Assembly (NCBI GenBank): GCA_016296785.1
Contig: JAEDHX010000013.1
Coordinates: forward strand, 1-35,568
Direction of reading: 5' to 3'
DNA: 35,568 nucleotides
DNA from: Coprococcus sp.
Lineage (GTDB): Bacteria; Bacillota; Clostridia; Lachnospirales; Lachnospiraceae
The notes beneath the pieces were generated by a model. That model ran no database searches and was not told where the DNA came from. It worked only from the letters and a program-made list of their open reading frames with translations. Shown here piece after piece: positions 1 through 6,317 of this stretch. How positions within the stretch are numbered: position 1 is the first letter of the stretch; the number at the start of each line of letters is the position of its first letter. The position numbers and the translations under genes are program-made.

Positions 1-270
1 CCATCGGTAGCACCATCAGTAGCGCCATCAGTTGAGCCATCGGTAGCACCATCAGTAGCACCATCAGTTGAGCCATCGGTAGCACCATCGGTTGAACCAT
101 CGGTAGCGCCATCAGTTGAGCCATCGGTAGCACCATCAGTAGCGCCATCAGTTGAGCCATCGGTAGCACCATCAGAGGAACCAAGTTCAGAGGAGCCAAG
201 TTCAGAGGAGCCAAGCTCGGAGGAGCCAAGCTCGGAGGAGCCAAGCTCAGAGGAGCCTTCTTCAGAGGAG
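1..270 (+). repeat. In-frame tandem repeats: 12-bp PSV[A/E] units, then 15-bp PSSEE units
   Basis: Fourteen 12-bp units encode PSVA or PSVE in the order A A E A A E A E A E A A E A, suggesting a 36-bp higher-order unit (PSVAPSVAPSVE) with losses. After one PSEE, six 15-bp PSSEE units follow. The DNA of the units is nearly identical, differing mainly at third codon positions, as expected for recent slippage or recombination. The array continues beyond the left edge, so the copy number is a minimum. Confidence 0.95.
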
Positions 271-708
271 GATTCAGAGGATGAGGATACTGGTAAGCTT
301 ATTGTTATTGTATATGATGAGAATACGGGTGATGTAGTTCCTGGAGCTACAGTTGAAATTACATATCCGGATGGAACAGTTGAGGAGTATGATACTGATT
401 CGGAAGGCAAGATTGTATTAACCGAGCTTCCAAAGGGTTCATATACAATAAAGACTATTGCAGTACCGGAAGGCTATGAAGTAACTCTTGGTAAAGAGAC
501 TACTACAACAGTAAAAAATGGCAAGACAACAGAATGTGAAGTATATATTGCGGTTGATTCAGCATCAAGAGATGATGATCCTCAGAAGGAAGATACTGAT
601 ACAATTCAGACAGGTGATTCTTTCAAGATTATTATTCCTATAGTTGTGATGATTCTTGCAATTGCAGGAGCATTAACCTTAGTGTTCACAAAGAAAAAGG
701 ATGAGTAA
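1..708 (+). CDS. Cell-wall surface protein with Pro/Ser/Val/Glu repeats (5' truncated)
   Basis: The gene enters from the left edge in frame 1 and stops at 706-708, leaving 235 visible residues. They begin with 14 tetrapeptide units PSVA/PSVE (1-168), then PSEE and six PSSEE units (181-270), an acidic linker, and a roughly 90-residue beta-rich domain from about residue 98 resembling SpaA/Cna-B prealbumin-like domains (motifs VPGATVEITYPDG, LPKGSYTIKTIAVPEGY). The C-terminus has the sorting-signal order: TIQTGD, a hydrophobic segment (IIIPIVVMILAIAGALTLVF), then KKKDE. TIQTG differs from LPXTG, so the sortase class is uncertain. The repeats probably form an extended stalk lifting an adhesin domain off the wall. 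The N-terminus, signal peptide and any ligand-binding domain lie outside the window. Surface anchoring is inferred with good confidence; the ligand is unknown. Confidence 0.85.
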   Translation, partial: PSVAPSVAPSVEPSVAPSVAPSVEPSVAPSVEPSVAPSVEPSVAPSVAPSVEPSVAPSEEPSSEEPSSEEPSSEEPSSEEPSSEEPSSEEDSEDEDTGKLIVIVYDENTGDVVPGATVEITYPDGTVEEYDTDSEGKIVLTELPKGSYTIKTIAVPEGYEVTLGKETTTTVKNGKTTECEVYIAVDSASRDDDPQKEDTDTIQTGDSFKIIIPIVVMILAIAGALTLVFTKKKDE

Positions 709-732
709 TCATTTGCAATAGTATAGATATTA

Positions 733-788
733 AATCATGCATTATCTTATATGGTTAATTCGATATTTGATAATGCATGATTTTTTTT
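733..788 (+). terminator. Rho-independent terminator of the surface protein gene
   Basis: A perfect 14-bp inverted repeat (AATCATGCATTATC at 733-746, its complement at 769-782) is followed by a run of T residues. It lies 25 bp after the stop codon. Confidence 0.85.
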
Positions 789-887
789 GTTTTAGTTCTA
801 TGATTAAAAAAGCTCCCTGAGGACTAAAATTGTAAATATGAAATACTATGGGACTATTTTTGAATGTGGATATATGCTTTCTTACAT

Positions 888-920
888 TTGACCATAGTTG
901 ATAAGGTCAGATTGACCATA
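888..920 (+). promoter_or_regulatory. Candidate PdxR/MocR-type operator upstream of pdxS
   Basis: TTGACCATA occurs at 888-896 and again at 912-920. Between them is an opposite half-site giving the dyad GGTCA-GAT-TGACC (905-917). MocR-type PdxR activators are known to bind repeated half-sites upstream of pdxST, and a MocR-type gene lies 2.6 kb downstream. The sites are visible; the assignment to that regulator is inference. Confidence 0.45.
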
Positions 921-942
921 AATATTATTTGTAAAATGATTA

Positions 943-970
943 TTTCAATAATGCTAGTTTAATATATAAT
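943..970 (+). promoter_or_regulatory. Possible pdxS promoter with a weak -35
   Basis: TATAAT at 965-970 is preceded after 16 bp by the poor -35 TTTCAA (943-948). A good -10 with a poor -35 just downstream of repeated half-sites would fit an activator-dependent promoter. The AGGAG ribosome binding site of pdxS follows at 986-990. Confidence 0.4.
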
Positions 971-998
971 ATTTGAAAAAAATATAGGAGAAATAATC

Positions 999-1874
999 AT
1001 GGTAAACAGACAGTATGAACTTAATAAAGAATTAGCACAGATGCTTAAGGGTGGAGTAATTATGGATGTTACTACACCGGAGCAGGCGCGCATTGCTGAA
1101 GAGGCTGGCGCTTGTGCGGTAATGGCGCTTGAAAGAATTCCTGCAGATATTAGAGCTGCAGGTGGAGTTTCAAGAATGAGCGATCCAAAGATGATTCAGG
1201 GAATACAGGAGGCAGTGTCGATTCCGGTAATGGCAAAATGTCGTATTGGCCATTTTGTTGAGGCGCAGCTTCTTGAAGCAATTGAGATAGACTATATTGA
1301 TGAGAGTGAAGTTTTGTCACCGGCTGATGATGTATATCACATTGATAAGACAAAGTTTAAGGTTCCATTTGTATGTGGTGCTAAGGATTTAGGGGAGGCT
1401 CTTCGTAGAATAAATGAGGGAGCATCTATGATTAGAACTAAGGGCGAGCCTGGAACTGGTGATGTCGTTCAGGCGGTTCGCCATATGAGAATGATGAATA
1501 GTGAGATAGCAAGAATATCTTCTATGAGAGAGGATGAGCTGTTTAATGTAGCTAAGGAGCTTCAGGTTCCATATGATCTTGTTCTATATGTTCATGAGAA
1601 TCATAGACTTCCGGTCGTTAATTTTGCTGCCGGTGGTGTTGCTACACCAGCTGATGCAGCACTTATGATGCAGCTTGGTGCTGAGGGAGTATTTGTAGGA
1701 TCAGGTATTTTTAAATCAGGCAATCCTGCTAAGCGTGCAAATGCAATTGTTAAAGCGGTTACTAACTATACAGATGCGAAGCTGATTGCAGAGCTTTCAA
1801 AGGATCTTGGCGAAGCTATGGTTGGTATTAATGAAGATGAGATTCAGCTTCTTATGGCTGAGAGAGGAAAGTAA
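999..1874 (+). CDS. pdxS: Pyridoxal 5'-phosphate synthase lyase subunit PdxS
   Basis: PdxS is the synthase half of the DXP-independent PLP pathway. It condenses ribose 5-phosphate, glyceraldehyde 3-phosphate and ammonia from PdxT into PLP, as a cytosolic dodecamer decorated by PdxT. The 291-residue (beta/alpha)8 protein has the family length. The N-terminal KGGVIMDVTTPEQARIAE, the catalytic-lysine segment PVMAKCRIGHF, and the second lysine/phosphate segment IRTKGEPGTGD are all present, with FAAGGVATPADAA and GVFVGSGIFKS near the C-terminus. AGGAG at 986-990 sets the ATG start. pdxT follows after 5 bp, so the two are an operon. Candidate regulator sites lie upstream. Identification is secure. 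Confidence 0.97.
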   Translation: MVNRQYELNKELAQMLKGGVIMDVTTPEQARIAEEAGACAVMALERIPADIRAAGGVSRMSDPKMIQGIQEAVSIPVMAKCRIGHFVEAQLLEAIEIDYIDESEVLSPADDVYHIDKTKFKVPFVCGAKDLGEALRRINEGASMIRTKGEPGTGDVVQAVRHMRMMNSEIARISSMREDELFNVAKELQVPYDLVLYVHENHRLPVVNFAAGGVATPADAALMMQLGAEGVFVGSGIFKSGNPAKRANAIVKAVTNYTDAKLIAELSKDLGEAMVGINEDEIQLLMAERGK

Positions 1875-1888
1875 GGCGGGTGTCTGAA

Positions 1889-2470
1889 ATGAGAATTGCA
1901 GTACTTACTGTTCAAGGTGCATTTATCGAGCATGAAAAGATGCTTCATGAACTTGGATGCGAGACAATAGAATTAAGACAGAAGAAGGACTTAGAGCAGC
2001 CCTTTGACGGAATTGTTCTTCCGGGCGGAGAAAGCACAGTGCAAGGTAAGCTTATTAGAGAGCTTGATATGTACGATATTCTAAAAGAAAAGCTGGATGG
2101 CGGAATGCCTGTGCTAGCTACATGTGCGGGCTTGATATTACTTGCGAAGGATATTGCCAATGATGATCGCAGGCATTTTGGAACGCTACCTGTCAGAGTG
2201 AAACGTAATGCTTATGGAAGACAGCTTGGAAGCTTTCACCATGAGGGCGAAATCAAGGGCATTGGTACATACCCAATGGAATTTATACGTGCACCTTACA
2301 TAGAAGAAGTCTCAGATGATGTGGAGGTCTTAGCTGAAGTAGATGGTAACATAGTTGCCGTTAGATACAAGAATCAGCTTGCCGCCGCCTTCCATCCGGA
2401 GCTTACAGGTGATGCACGTTTCCACCAAATGTTTCTAGACATTTGCCATGGGGACAGGTCCCGTGGCTAA
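1889..2470 (+). CDS. pdxT: Pyridoxal 5'-phosphate synthase glutaminase subunit PdxT
   Basis: PdxT hydrolyses glutamine and channels ammonia to PdxS. It is a class I glutamine amidotransferase: the start MRIAVLTVQGAFIEHE, the oxyanion segment LPGGESTV, the nucleophile Cys in ATCAG and the His/Glu pair in AFHPELTGD are all visible. An in-frame GTG at 1880 is possible, but the AAGGCGGG at 1872-1879 is correctly spaced only for the ATG at 1889, giving 193 residues. The last codons are unusual: from 2445 the reading frame runs through a 23-bp palindromic element, which supplies the final residues (CHGDRSRG) and reaches the stop just after it. The native C-terminus was probably replaced by this insertion; the catalytic core is unaffected. 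Confidence 0.95.
   Translation: MRIAVLTVQGAFIEHEKMLHELGCETIELRQKKDLEQPFDGIVLPGGESTVQGKLIRELDMYDILKEKLDGGMPVLATCAGLILLAKDIANDDRRHFGTLPVRVKRNAYGRQLGSFHHEGEIKGIGTYPMEFIRAPYIEEVSDDVEVLAEVDGNIVAVRYKNQLAAAFHPELTGDARFHQMFLDICHGDRSRG
2445..2467. repeat. 23-bp GC-rich palindromic element, copy 1 (inside the pdxT 3' end)
   Basis: An imperfect palindrome with arms GCCATGGGGAC and GTCCCGTGGC. The same 23 bp occurs inverted at 3527-3549 and directly at 20865-20887; a one-base variant is at 20934-20956. GC content is far above the surroundings. It resembles REP-like dispersed palindromes, but no transposase is in the window. Confidence 0.9.
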
Positions 2471-2535
2471 AAACTGTTTCAGGCGGTGCTGTATACTTGT
2501 TTTGCAGTTGACCAATATTTGAAATATATAATACA

Positions 2536-2586
2536 AAAAAGTTCTGTTGATGCTACTACAGTTGTCGCCTTTCAACAGAACTTTTT
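2536..2586. terminator. Bidirectional terminator between pdxT and the oxidoreductase
   Basis: A perfect 15-bp inverted repeat (AAAAAGTTCTGTTGA at 2536-2550, complement at 2572-2586) has A and T runs on its outer ends. It can end both pdxT (+) and the convergent minus-strand gene. Confidence 0.85.
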
Positions 2587-2645
2587 CGTTAATATTGCAA
2601 TAACTTTTATACTTTGTACAAACGGTATATATGACGCTTATTAAG

Positions 2646-3239
2646 CTATAGTGATTTTGCAATTTCATATGCTTTGTTTGTGAATTCTTCTATTCTGTTT
2701 GTGCGATTATCATCGTTTCCATATCCTCTTGTCATTTGGTCAAATACATGAACTTCACATTGCTTTGATCTGTTTCTGATTCTATCCCCGATCATAACTG
2801 TTTTCATTGCTTCAAGTTGCTGAACTCTAATTTCGTCATCAAGTGATCCGCCCATGGTAATAAGAAAAATAACTTTTTCTAATATTTTCATGGAAGGTGC
2901 GTCACCGTAGGCGAATCCATAAGTCCATACTCGCTGGAACCAGCCCTCGAGCATTGCAGGTGCCGCTGTCCAAAAATCAGGATAAATAAATGCTATTATA
3001 TCTGCATTGTTTACTCTATTTTGCTCTCTTATTATATCGTCAGGTATAGGTGCATTAAGATTGTAAAAACCTTCGCGAGTATATTCACTTTCGCTCATTA
3101 CCGGATTGAAGTTCTCGGCATACAAATCTGAAATAACATATGTATGGCCGGCTGCATTTAATCCCTTGATAAATGAATCCTTGACTTGGCTTGTAAAGCT
3201 GTTTTTGCTTGGATGACAATAAACAATTAATACATTCAT
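2646..3239 (-). CDS. Flavodoxin-fold NAD(P)H oxidoreductase (Flavodoxin_2 family)
   Basis: This 197-residue protein matches the NAD(P)H:quinone oxidoreductase / KefF-YwrO-like group that uses FMN or FAD for two-electron reduction of quinones or other electrophiles in the cytosol. Visible features are the first strand and phosphate loop (MNVLIVYCHPSKNSFTSQ), the strand with the flavin-contacting loop IIAFIYPDFWTAAPAMLEGW followed by FQRVWTYGFAYG, and the later ITMGG loop. Start: the reverse complement shows CTAGGAG before the ATG. It converges on pdxT and is divergent from the MocR-type gene. It sits within a 1.1-kb segment bounded by two inverted copies of the 23-bp palindrome. The substrate cannot be named; regulation by the adjacent MocR protein is possible. 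Confidence 0.85.
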   Translation of the reverse strand: MNVLIVYCHPSKNSFTSQVKDSFIKGLNAAGHTYVISDLYAENFNPVMSESEYTREGFYNLNAPIPDDIIREQNRVNNADIIAFIYPDFWTAAPAMLEGWFQRVWTYGFAYGDAPSMKILEKVIFLITMGGSLDDEIRVQQLEAMKTVMIGDRIRNRSKQCEVHVFDQMTRGYGNDDNRTNRIEEFTNKAYEIAKSL

Positions 3240-3397
3240 AATATAAACTCCTAGGTAATATATTGCATTAAAAATGGTCCGGATTGTTGTTTAATCTAGT
3301 CTGTTGGATTGATTTATTTCAGTATTTTTGCCCTCTCAATAATCCGGCTTGATAAACTGATAATCAATATAAGTGTATTTAGAATACTAAAAAATAC

Positions 3398-3434
3398 ATC
3401 GTATTACAAGATGTATGATGCTTGTAATTACGAT
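3398..3434. promoter_or_regulatory. Imperfect dyad, candidate operator between divergent genes
   Basis: ATCGTATTACAAG (3398-3410) and CTTGTAATTACGAT (3421-3434) are complementary apart from one extra T, with a 10-bp spacer. The position suits an operator shared by both flanking genes. It lacks a following T run, so it is not a terminator. Confidence 0.4.
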
Positions 3435-3526
3435 TTACAGCCAAACATACTTTATATTTACACATGGTTGATATTTTCCTGAAAAGTAGGTAAGATATTA
3501 ATCAAGATTACACTCGCAAATTATTA

Positions 3527-3549
3527 GCCACGGGACCTGTCCCCATGGC
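3527..3549. repeat. 23-bp GC-rich palindromic element, copy 2 (inverted)
   Basis: Exact reverse complement of the copy at 2445-2467. It ends 10 bp before the ribosome binding site of the MocR gene. An in-frame ATG inside it (3545) could be mistaken for that gene's start. Confidence 0.9.
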
Positions 3550-3568
3550 TAAATTAATAGGAGGAGAT

Positions 3569-4999
3569 ATGCTTACTTATTCTTTTGAGGATAGAGGAAA
3601 TGATACGCTGTATGAGTATCTGTATAAACAAATTAAGAGGGATATTATTGGGGGAAAGCTTGAGCCGGATGAGAAGTTACCTTCGAAGAGGATGCTTGCA
3701 AAGCATTTGAATATTAGTACGATTACAGTTGAGACGGCATATAGCCAGTTGATGGCTGAGGGTTATATTTATTCTGTTCCAAAGAGTGGGTTTTATGTGT
3801 GCCATATAGAAATGGGCGGAAGTCTTGAGGAGTATACGCCACTTAGCAAGAATAGAGTATGGGATAAGGATATTGCTAATGAGGCAAGCTCGGACAAAAA
3901 ATATTTTGCTGATTTTGTAAATAATACTGCTGTGAGTGATAATTTTCCATTTGCTACATGGACGAAGCTGATGAGAGATGCAATGACAAAGGATACTTCA
4001 AAGCTTCTTGAGAGACCGCCATCGGCAGGTATATATGAGCTGCGACTTGAAATAGCAAAATACCTTTACCAGTTTAGAGGTATGAATGTATTGCCGCAGC
4101 AGGTTGTAATTGGTGCCGGAACAGAGTATTTGTATGGACTTATTATCCAGTTGCTTGGATATGACAGATGCTATGGTGTTGAGGACCCGGGCTATCAAAA
4201 GATATCTCGTATATACCATGCAAATCATGTTAAGTGCCGTTATATCTCAATGGACGATAAAGGGATTAATATAGAAGCTTTAAATGAGTCTGGTGCTGAT
4301 GTTTTGCATATATCACCATCTCATCATTTCCCTTCCGGACTTGTAACTCCTGTAAGCAGAAGATATGAGCTTCTTTCGTGGGCTTCGATGGATAATAAAA
4401 GGTATATTATTGAGGATGAGTATGATAGTGAATTCAGGCTTGTTGGAATGTCGATACCATCACTTCAGAGTATTGATGTGTCAGACAAGGTTATATACAT
4501 AAATACATTTTCCAAAAGTCTTGCATCGACTATAAGAATAAGCTACATGGTATTGCCGAAACCGCTTATGGAACGATATAACAAAGAACTTGGTTTTTAT
4601 GCATGTACTGTTTCGAATTTTGATCAGTATACCTTAGCTGGGTTTATTGGTGAAGGCTATCTGGAAAAGCATATTAACAGAATGCGTAATTATTACAGGG
4701 CCTTAAGGGATAGCGTGCTTGGAGCAATAAGAAACAATAGGTATTATGACAGGGTTACAATAGAGGAGGAAAATGCCGGTCTTCATTTTCTTTTGAAGCT
4801 TGATGTAGAATACTCTGATGATGAAATTGTAAAAAAAGCGGCTGAGTCAGGAATCCACATATCATGTCTTAGTCAGTATTATTATGAGAAAAAGAATGCC
4901 ATGTCGGGAACCCTTGTTGTAAATTATTCGGGAATTGAACCTGAAAATGTAAAGGAAGCTGTAGACAGGCTTCTTAATAGCGTGTTGGCAAATGATTAG
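3569..4999 (+). CDS. MocR/GabR-family PLP-dependent transcriptional regulator (PdxR candidate)
   Basis: MocR regulators fuse a GntR-type winged helix to a catalytically altered type I aminotransferase domain that senses PLP or an aldimine. Residues about 8-70 form the winged helix (YEYLYKQIKRDIIGGKLEPD, LPSKRMLAKHLNIS, YSQLMAEGYIYSVPKSGFYV). Residues about 110-475 are the aminotransferase domain with IIEDEYDSEFR and the PLP lysine in FSKSLASTIR (about K316). The start is the ATG at 3569 after AGGAGGAG; the ATG at 3545 lies in a palindromic repeat without a binding site. It gives 476 residues. Closeness to pdxST makes it a PdxR candidate, but it could instead control the divergent oxidoreductase or the cupin gene 45 bp downstream. 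Confidence 0.9.
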   Translation: MLTYSFEDRGNDTLYEYLYKQIKRDIIGGKLEPDEKLPSKRMLAKHLNISTITVETAYSQLMAEGYIYSVPKSGFYVCHIEMGGSLEEYTPLSKNRVWDKDIANEASSDKKYFADFVNNTAVSDNFPFATWTKLMRDAMTKDTSKLLERPPSAGIYELRLEIAKYLYQFRGMNVLPQQVVIGAGTEYLYGLIIQLLGYDRCYGVEDPGYQKISRIYHANHVKCRYISMDDKGINIEALNESGADVLHISPSHHFPSGLVTPVSRRYELLSWASMDNKRYIIEDEYDSEFRLVGMSIPSLQSIDVSDKVIYINTFSKSLASTIRISYMVLPKPLMERYNKELGFYACTVSNFDQYTLAGFIGEGYLEKHINRMRNYYRALRDSVLGAIRNNRYYDRVTIEEENAGLHFLLKLDVEYSDDEIVKKAAESGIHISCLSQYYYEKKNAMSGTLVVNYSGIEPENVKEAVDRLLNSVLAND

Positions 5000-5044
5000 A
5001 AGATATATCATAAATTGATAATTGTACGAGGAGGATAAAGTATA

Positions 5045-5377
5045 ATGAAAATTGTTTTTAAAAATCTGGAAGAGAAAGAACTTTCGAATTTTAAAGGGGG
5101 AGAGAAAGCATTTAAGGTTCGTATGCATGAGGGCAATTATAATAAAATCATGAAGGGTATTTTGGTTCCCGGTGCGTCAATAGGTATGCATACCCATGAA
5201 ACAAATAGTGAAGTTGTATTTGTATTAAGTGGAAAAGGTACAATGATATTTGATGATACAAAGGAAATCTTAAATGCAGGGGATTGTCATTACTGCCCAA
5301 TGGGACATAGTCACAGCTTTATTAATGAGAGCGATGAAGATTTAGTATTCTATGCTGTAGTCCCGGAGCATGAGTAA
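5045..5377 (+). CDS. Single-domain cupin protein
   Basis: A 110-residue small cupin. Motif 1 is PGASIGMHTHETNSEVVFVLSG, with metal ligands H49, H51 and E56; motif 2 is NAGDCHYCPMGHSHSF with its His. It is a soluble metal-binding beta-barrel of the kind used for small-molecule isomerase, dioxygenase or sensing roles; nothing in the sequence picks one. AGGAGG lies just upstream of the ATG, and it follows the MocR gene by 45 bp, so the two may be cotranscribed. A regulator next to a cupin suggests the cupin handles or senses a related metabolite (inference). Confidence 0.85.
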   Translation: MKIVFKNLEEKELSNFKGGEKAFKVRMHEGNYNKIMKGILVPGASIGMHTHETNSEVVFVLSGKGTMIFDDTKEILNAGDCHYCPMGHSHSFINESDEDLVFYAVVPEHE

Positions 5378-5378
5378 A

Positions 5379-5410
5379 GAAGTGCCACGAAATTAATCTA
5401 GTGGCACAAC
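5379..5410. terminator. Hairpin between convergent cupin and trmO genes
   Basis: GTGCCAC (5382-5388) pairs with GTGGCAC (5401-5407) across a 12-base loop, overlapping the trmO stop region. The T tail is weak, so termination is tentative. Confidence 0.45.
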
Positions 5411-6079
5411 TTCAACTACATATAGCTCAGTTTCGTCTATTGTAAAGCGGATATCAAAGCCTGCAAATGCAATACCGTATCTGCGTTCAGAATCATTTTG
5501 ATATCCCGGGCGTGGATCTTCGGCAAGAACGCCTTGTAATGCGGCTCTTTTTTCCTCAGGAATCAGAGTAAGTAATTCTTTAGGAAAATGGATATTCAAT
5601 TTATCTGTTTTTGATTGTTCTATAAAGCCACAGGTTGCATCTGTGTGGCAGTCGGTATATGAAAGGTATGGTTTTATATCATATATTGGAGTGCCATCTT
5701 GTAAATCAGCACCGGAAACGTGAAGAACGGGTCCGGTGCTTTTTTCATATTCAATTGATTCGAGCCTTACTGATGAGAGACCGATGCTATTTGGTCTGAA
5801 TGGCGAGCGCGTGGCAAATACGCCCATTCGCATATTACCTCCAAGCTTTGGTGGTTTAACTGTTGCACACCAGTTATCGCGTTTTACTTTATCAAAACTC
5901 CAAAGAAGCCATATGTGGGAGAAATTCTCAAGCCCTCTGAAGGCTTCTATCTGTCTGTATTCCGGCAGAAAGGTAATTGTTGCCGTAAGCTCCGGAACAA
6001 TTCCGCTCTGTCTTGGAATTCCAAATTTTTCTGCAAAATCTGTATGAATGTATCCTATTATTTTTAATTCCTGTCCCAT
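5393..6079 (-). CDS. trmO: tRNA (N6-threonylcarbamoyladenosine(37)-N6)-methyltransferase TrmO
   Basis: TrmO (YaeB/TsaA family) methylates t6A37 to m6t6A in ANN-decoding tRNAs, using SAM in an unusual beta-barrel fold. Visible signatures are IGYIHTDFAEKFGIPRQSG, a segment containing FRGLENFSHIWLLWSFD, MRMGVFATRSPFRPNSIGLS and DLQDGTPIYDIKPYLSYTD. The RSPFRPN box is the most diagnostic. The 228-residue length is normal for forms with the C-terminal extension, which here holds ALQGVLAEDPRPGYQ. AAGGAG lies 6 bases before the ATG on the minus strand. It is divergent from pstS and convergent with the cupin gene. Identification is secure. Confidence 0.93.
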   Translation of the reverse strand: MGQELKIIGYIHTDFAEKFGIPRQSGIVPELTATITFLPEYRQIEAFRGLENFSHIWLLWSFDKVKRDNWCATVKPPKLGGNMRMGVFATRSPFRPNSIGLSSVRLESIEYEKSTGPVLHVSGADLQDGTPIYDIKPYLSYTDCHTDATCGFIEQSKTDKLNIHFPKELLTLIPEEKRAALQGVLAEDPRPGYQNDSERRYGIAFAGFDIRFTIDETELYVVEVVPLD

Positions 6080-6103
6080 TGGACTCTCCTTATTAGCGTT
6101 TTG

Positions 6104-6120
6104 TTTACATTTGGTTTACG
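6104..6120 (+). promoter_or_regulatory. Extra TTTACA-type pair upstream of trmO/pstS
   Basis: TTTACA (6104-6109) and TTTACG (6115-6120) lie 11 bp apart, like the pairs nearer pstS, but about 70 bp further upstream. They may extend the PhoP array or be coincidence in AT-rich DNA. Confidence 0.35.
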
Positions 6121-6185
6121 TGATTTTTATTTTACCACAAATAATAGGTTTTCGAAAGCAATCTGCATTTTGGGTTTTCGAATGT

Positions 6186-6240
6186 TTTACAAGGTTTTTA
6201 CTTGTGGCTGGTTATGAATTTTACAAAAACAAACTATATT
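6186..6240 (+). promoter_or_regulatory. PhoP-box array and -10 of the pst operon
   Basis: TTTACA at 6186, TTTACT at 6197 (period 11) and TTTACA at 6220, followed by a -10-like TATATT at 6235-6240. Firmicute PhoP binds direct repeats of TT(A/T)ACA with about 11-bp periodicity. The box-to--10 distance equals that before the Na+/Pi cotransporter. Confidence 0.65.
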
Positions 6241-6317
6241 GTCATTGAGAATTGAAAAGCGCGCACTTACCAATTCAATAATTTAGTAAAAAGACGTAAG
6301 TTTTGGAGGAAATAAAA

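Larger units (their letters stand above)
3240..3568. other. Divergent intergenic region, oxidoreductase / MocR gene
   Basis: These 329 bp hold the upstream regions of two divergent genes, an imperfect dyad at 3398-3434, a 23-bp palindromic element at 3527-3549 and the ribosome binding site AGGAGGAG at 3559-3566. No further gene is supported. Confidence 0.7.

Noticed and set aside
1..270. CRISPR-like regular repeats
   Set aside because: Units of 12 and 15 bp are contiguous, in frame and encode PSV[AE]/PSSEE; there are no unique spacers.
3545..3568. Upstream ATG as start of the MocR gene
   Set aside because: It lies in the palindromic element without a ribosome binding site, while AGGAGGAG precedes the ATG at 3569.
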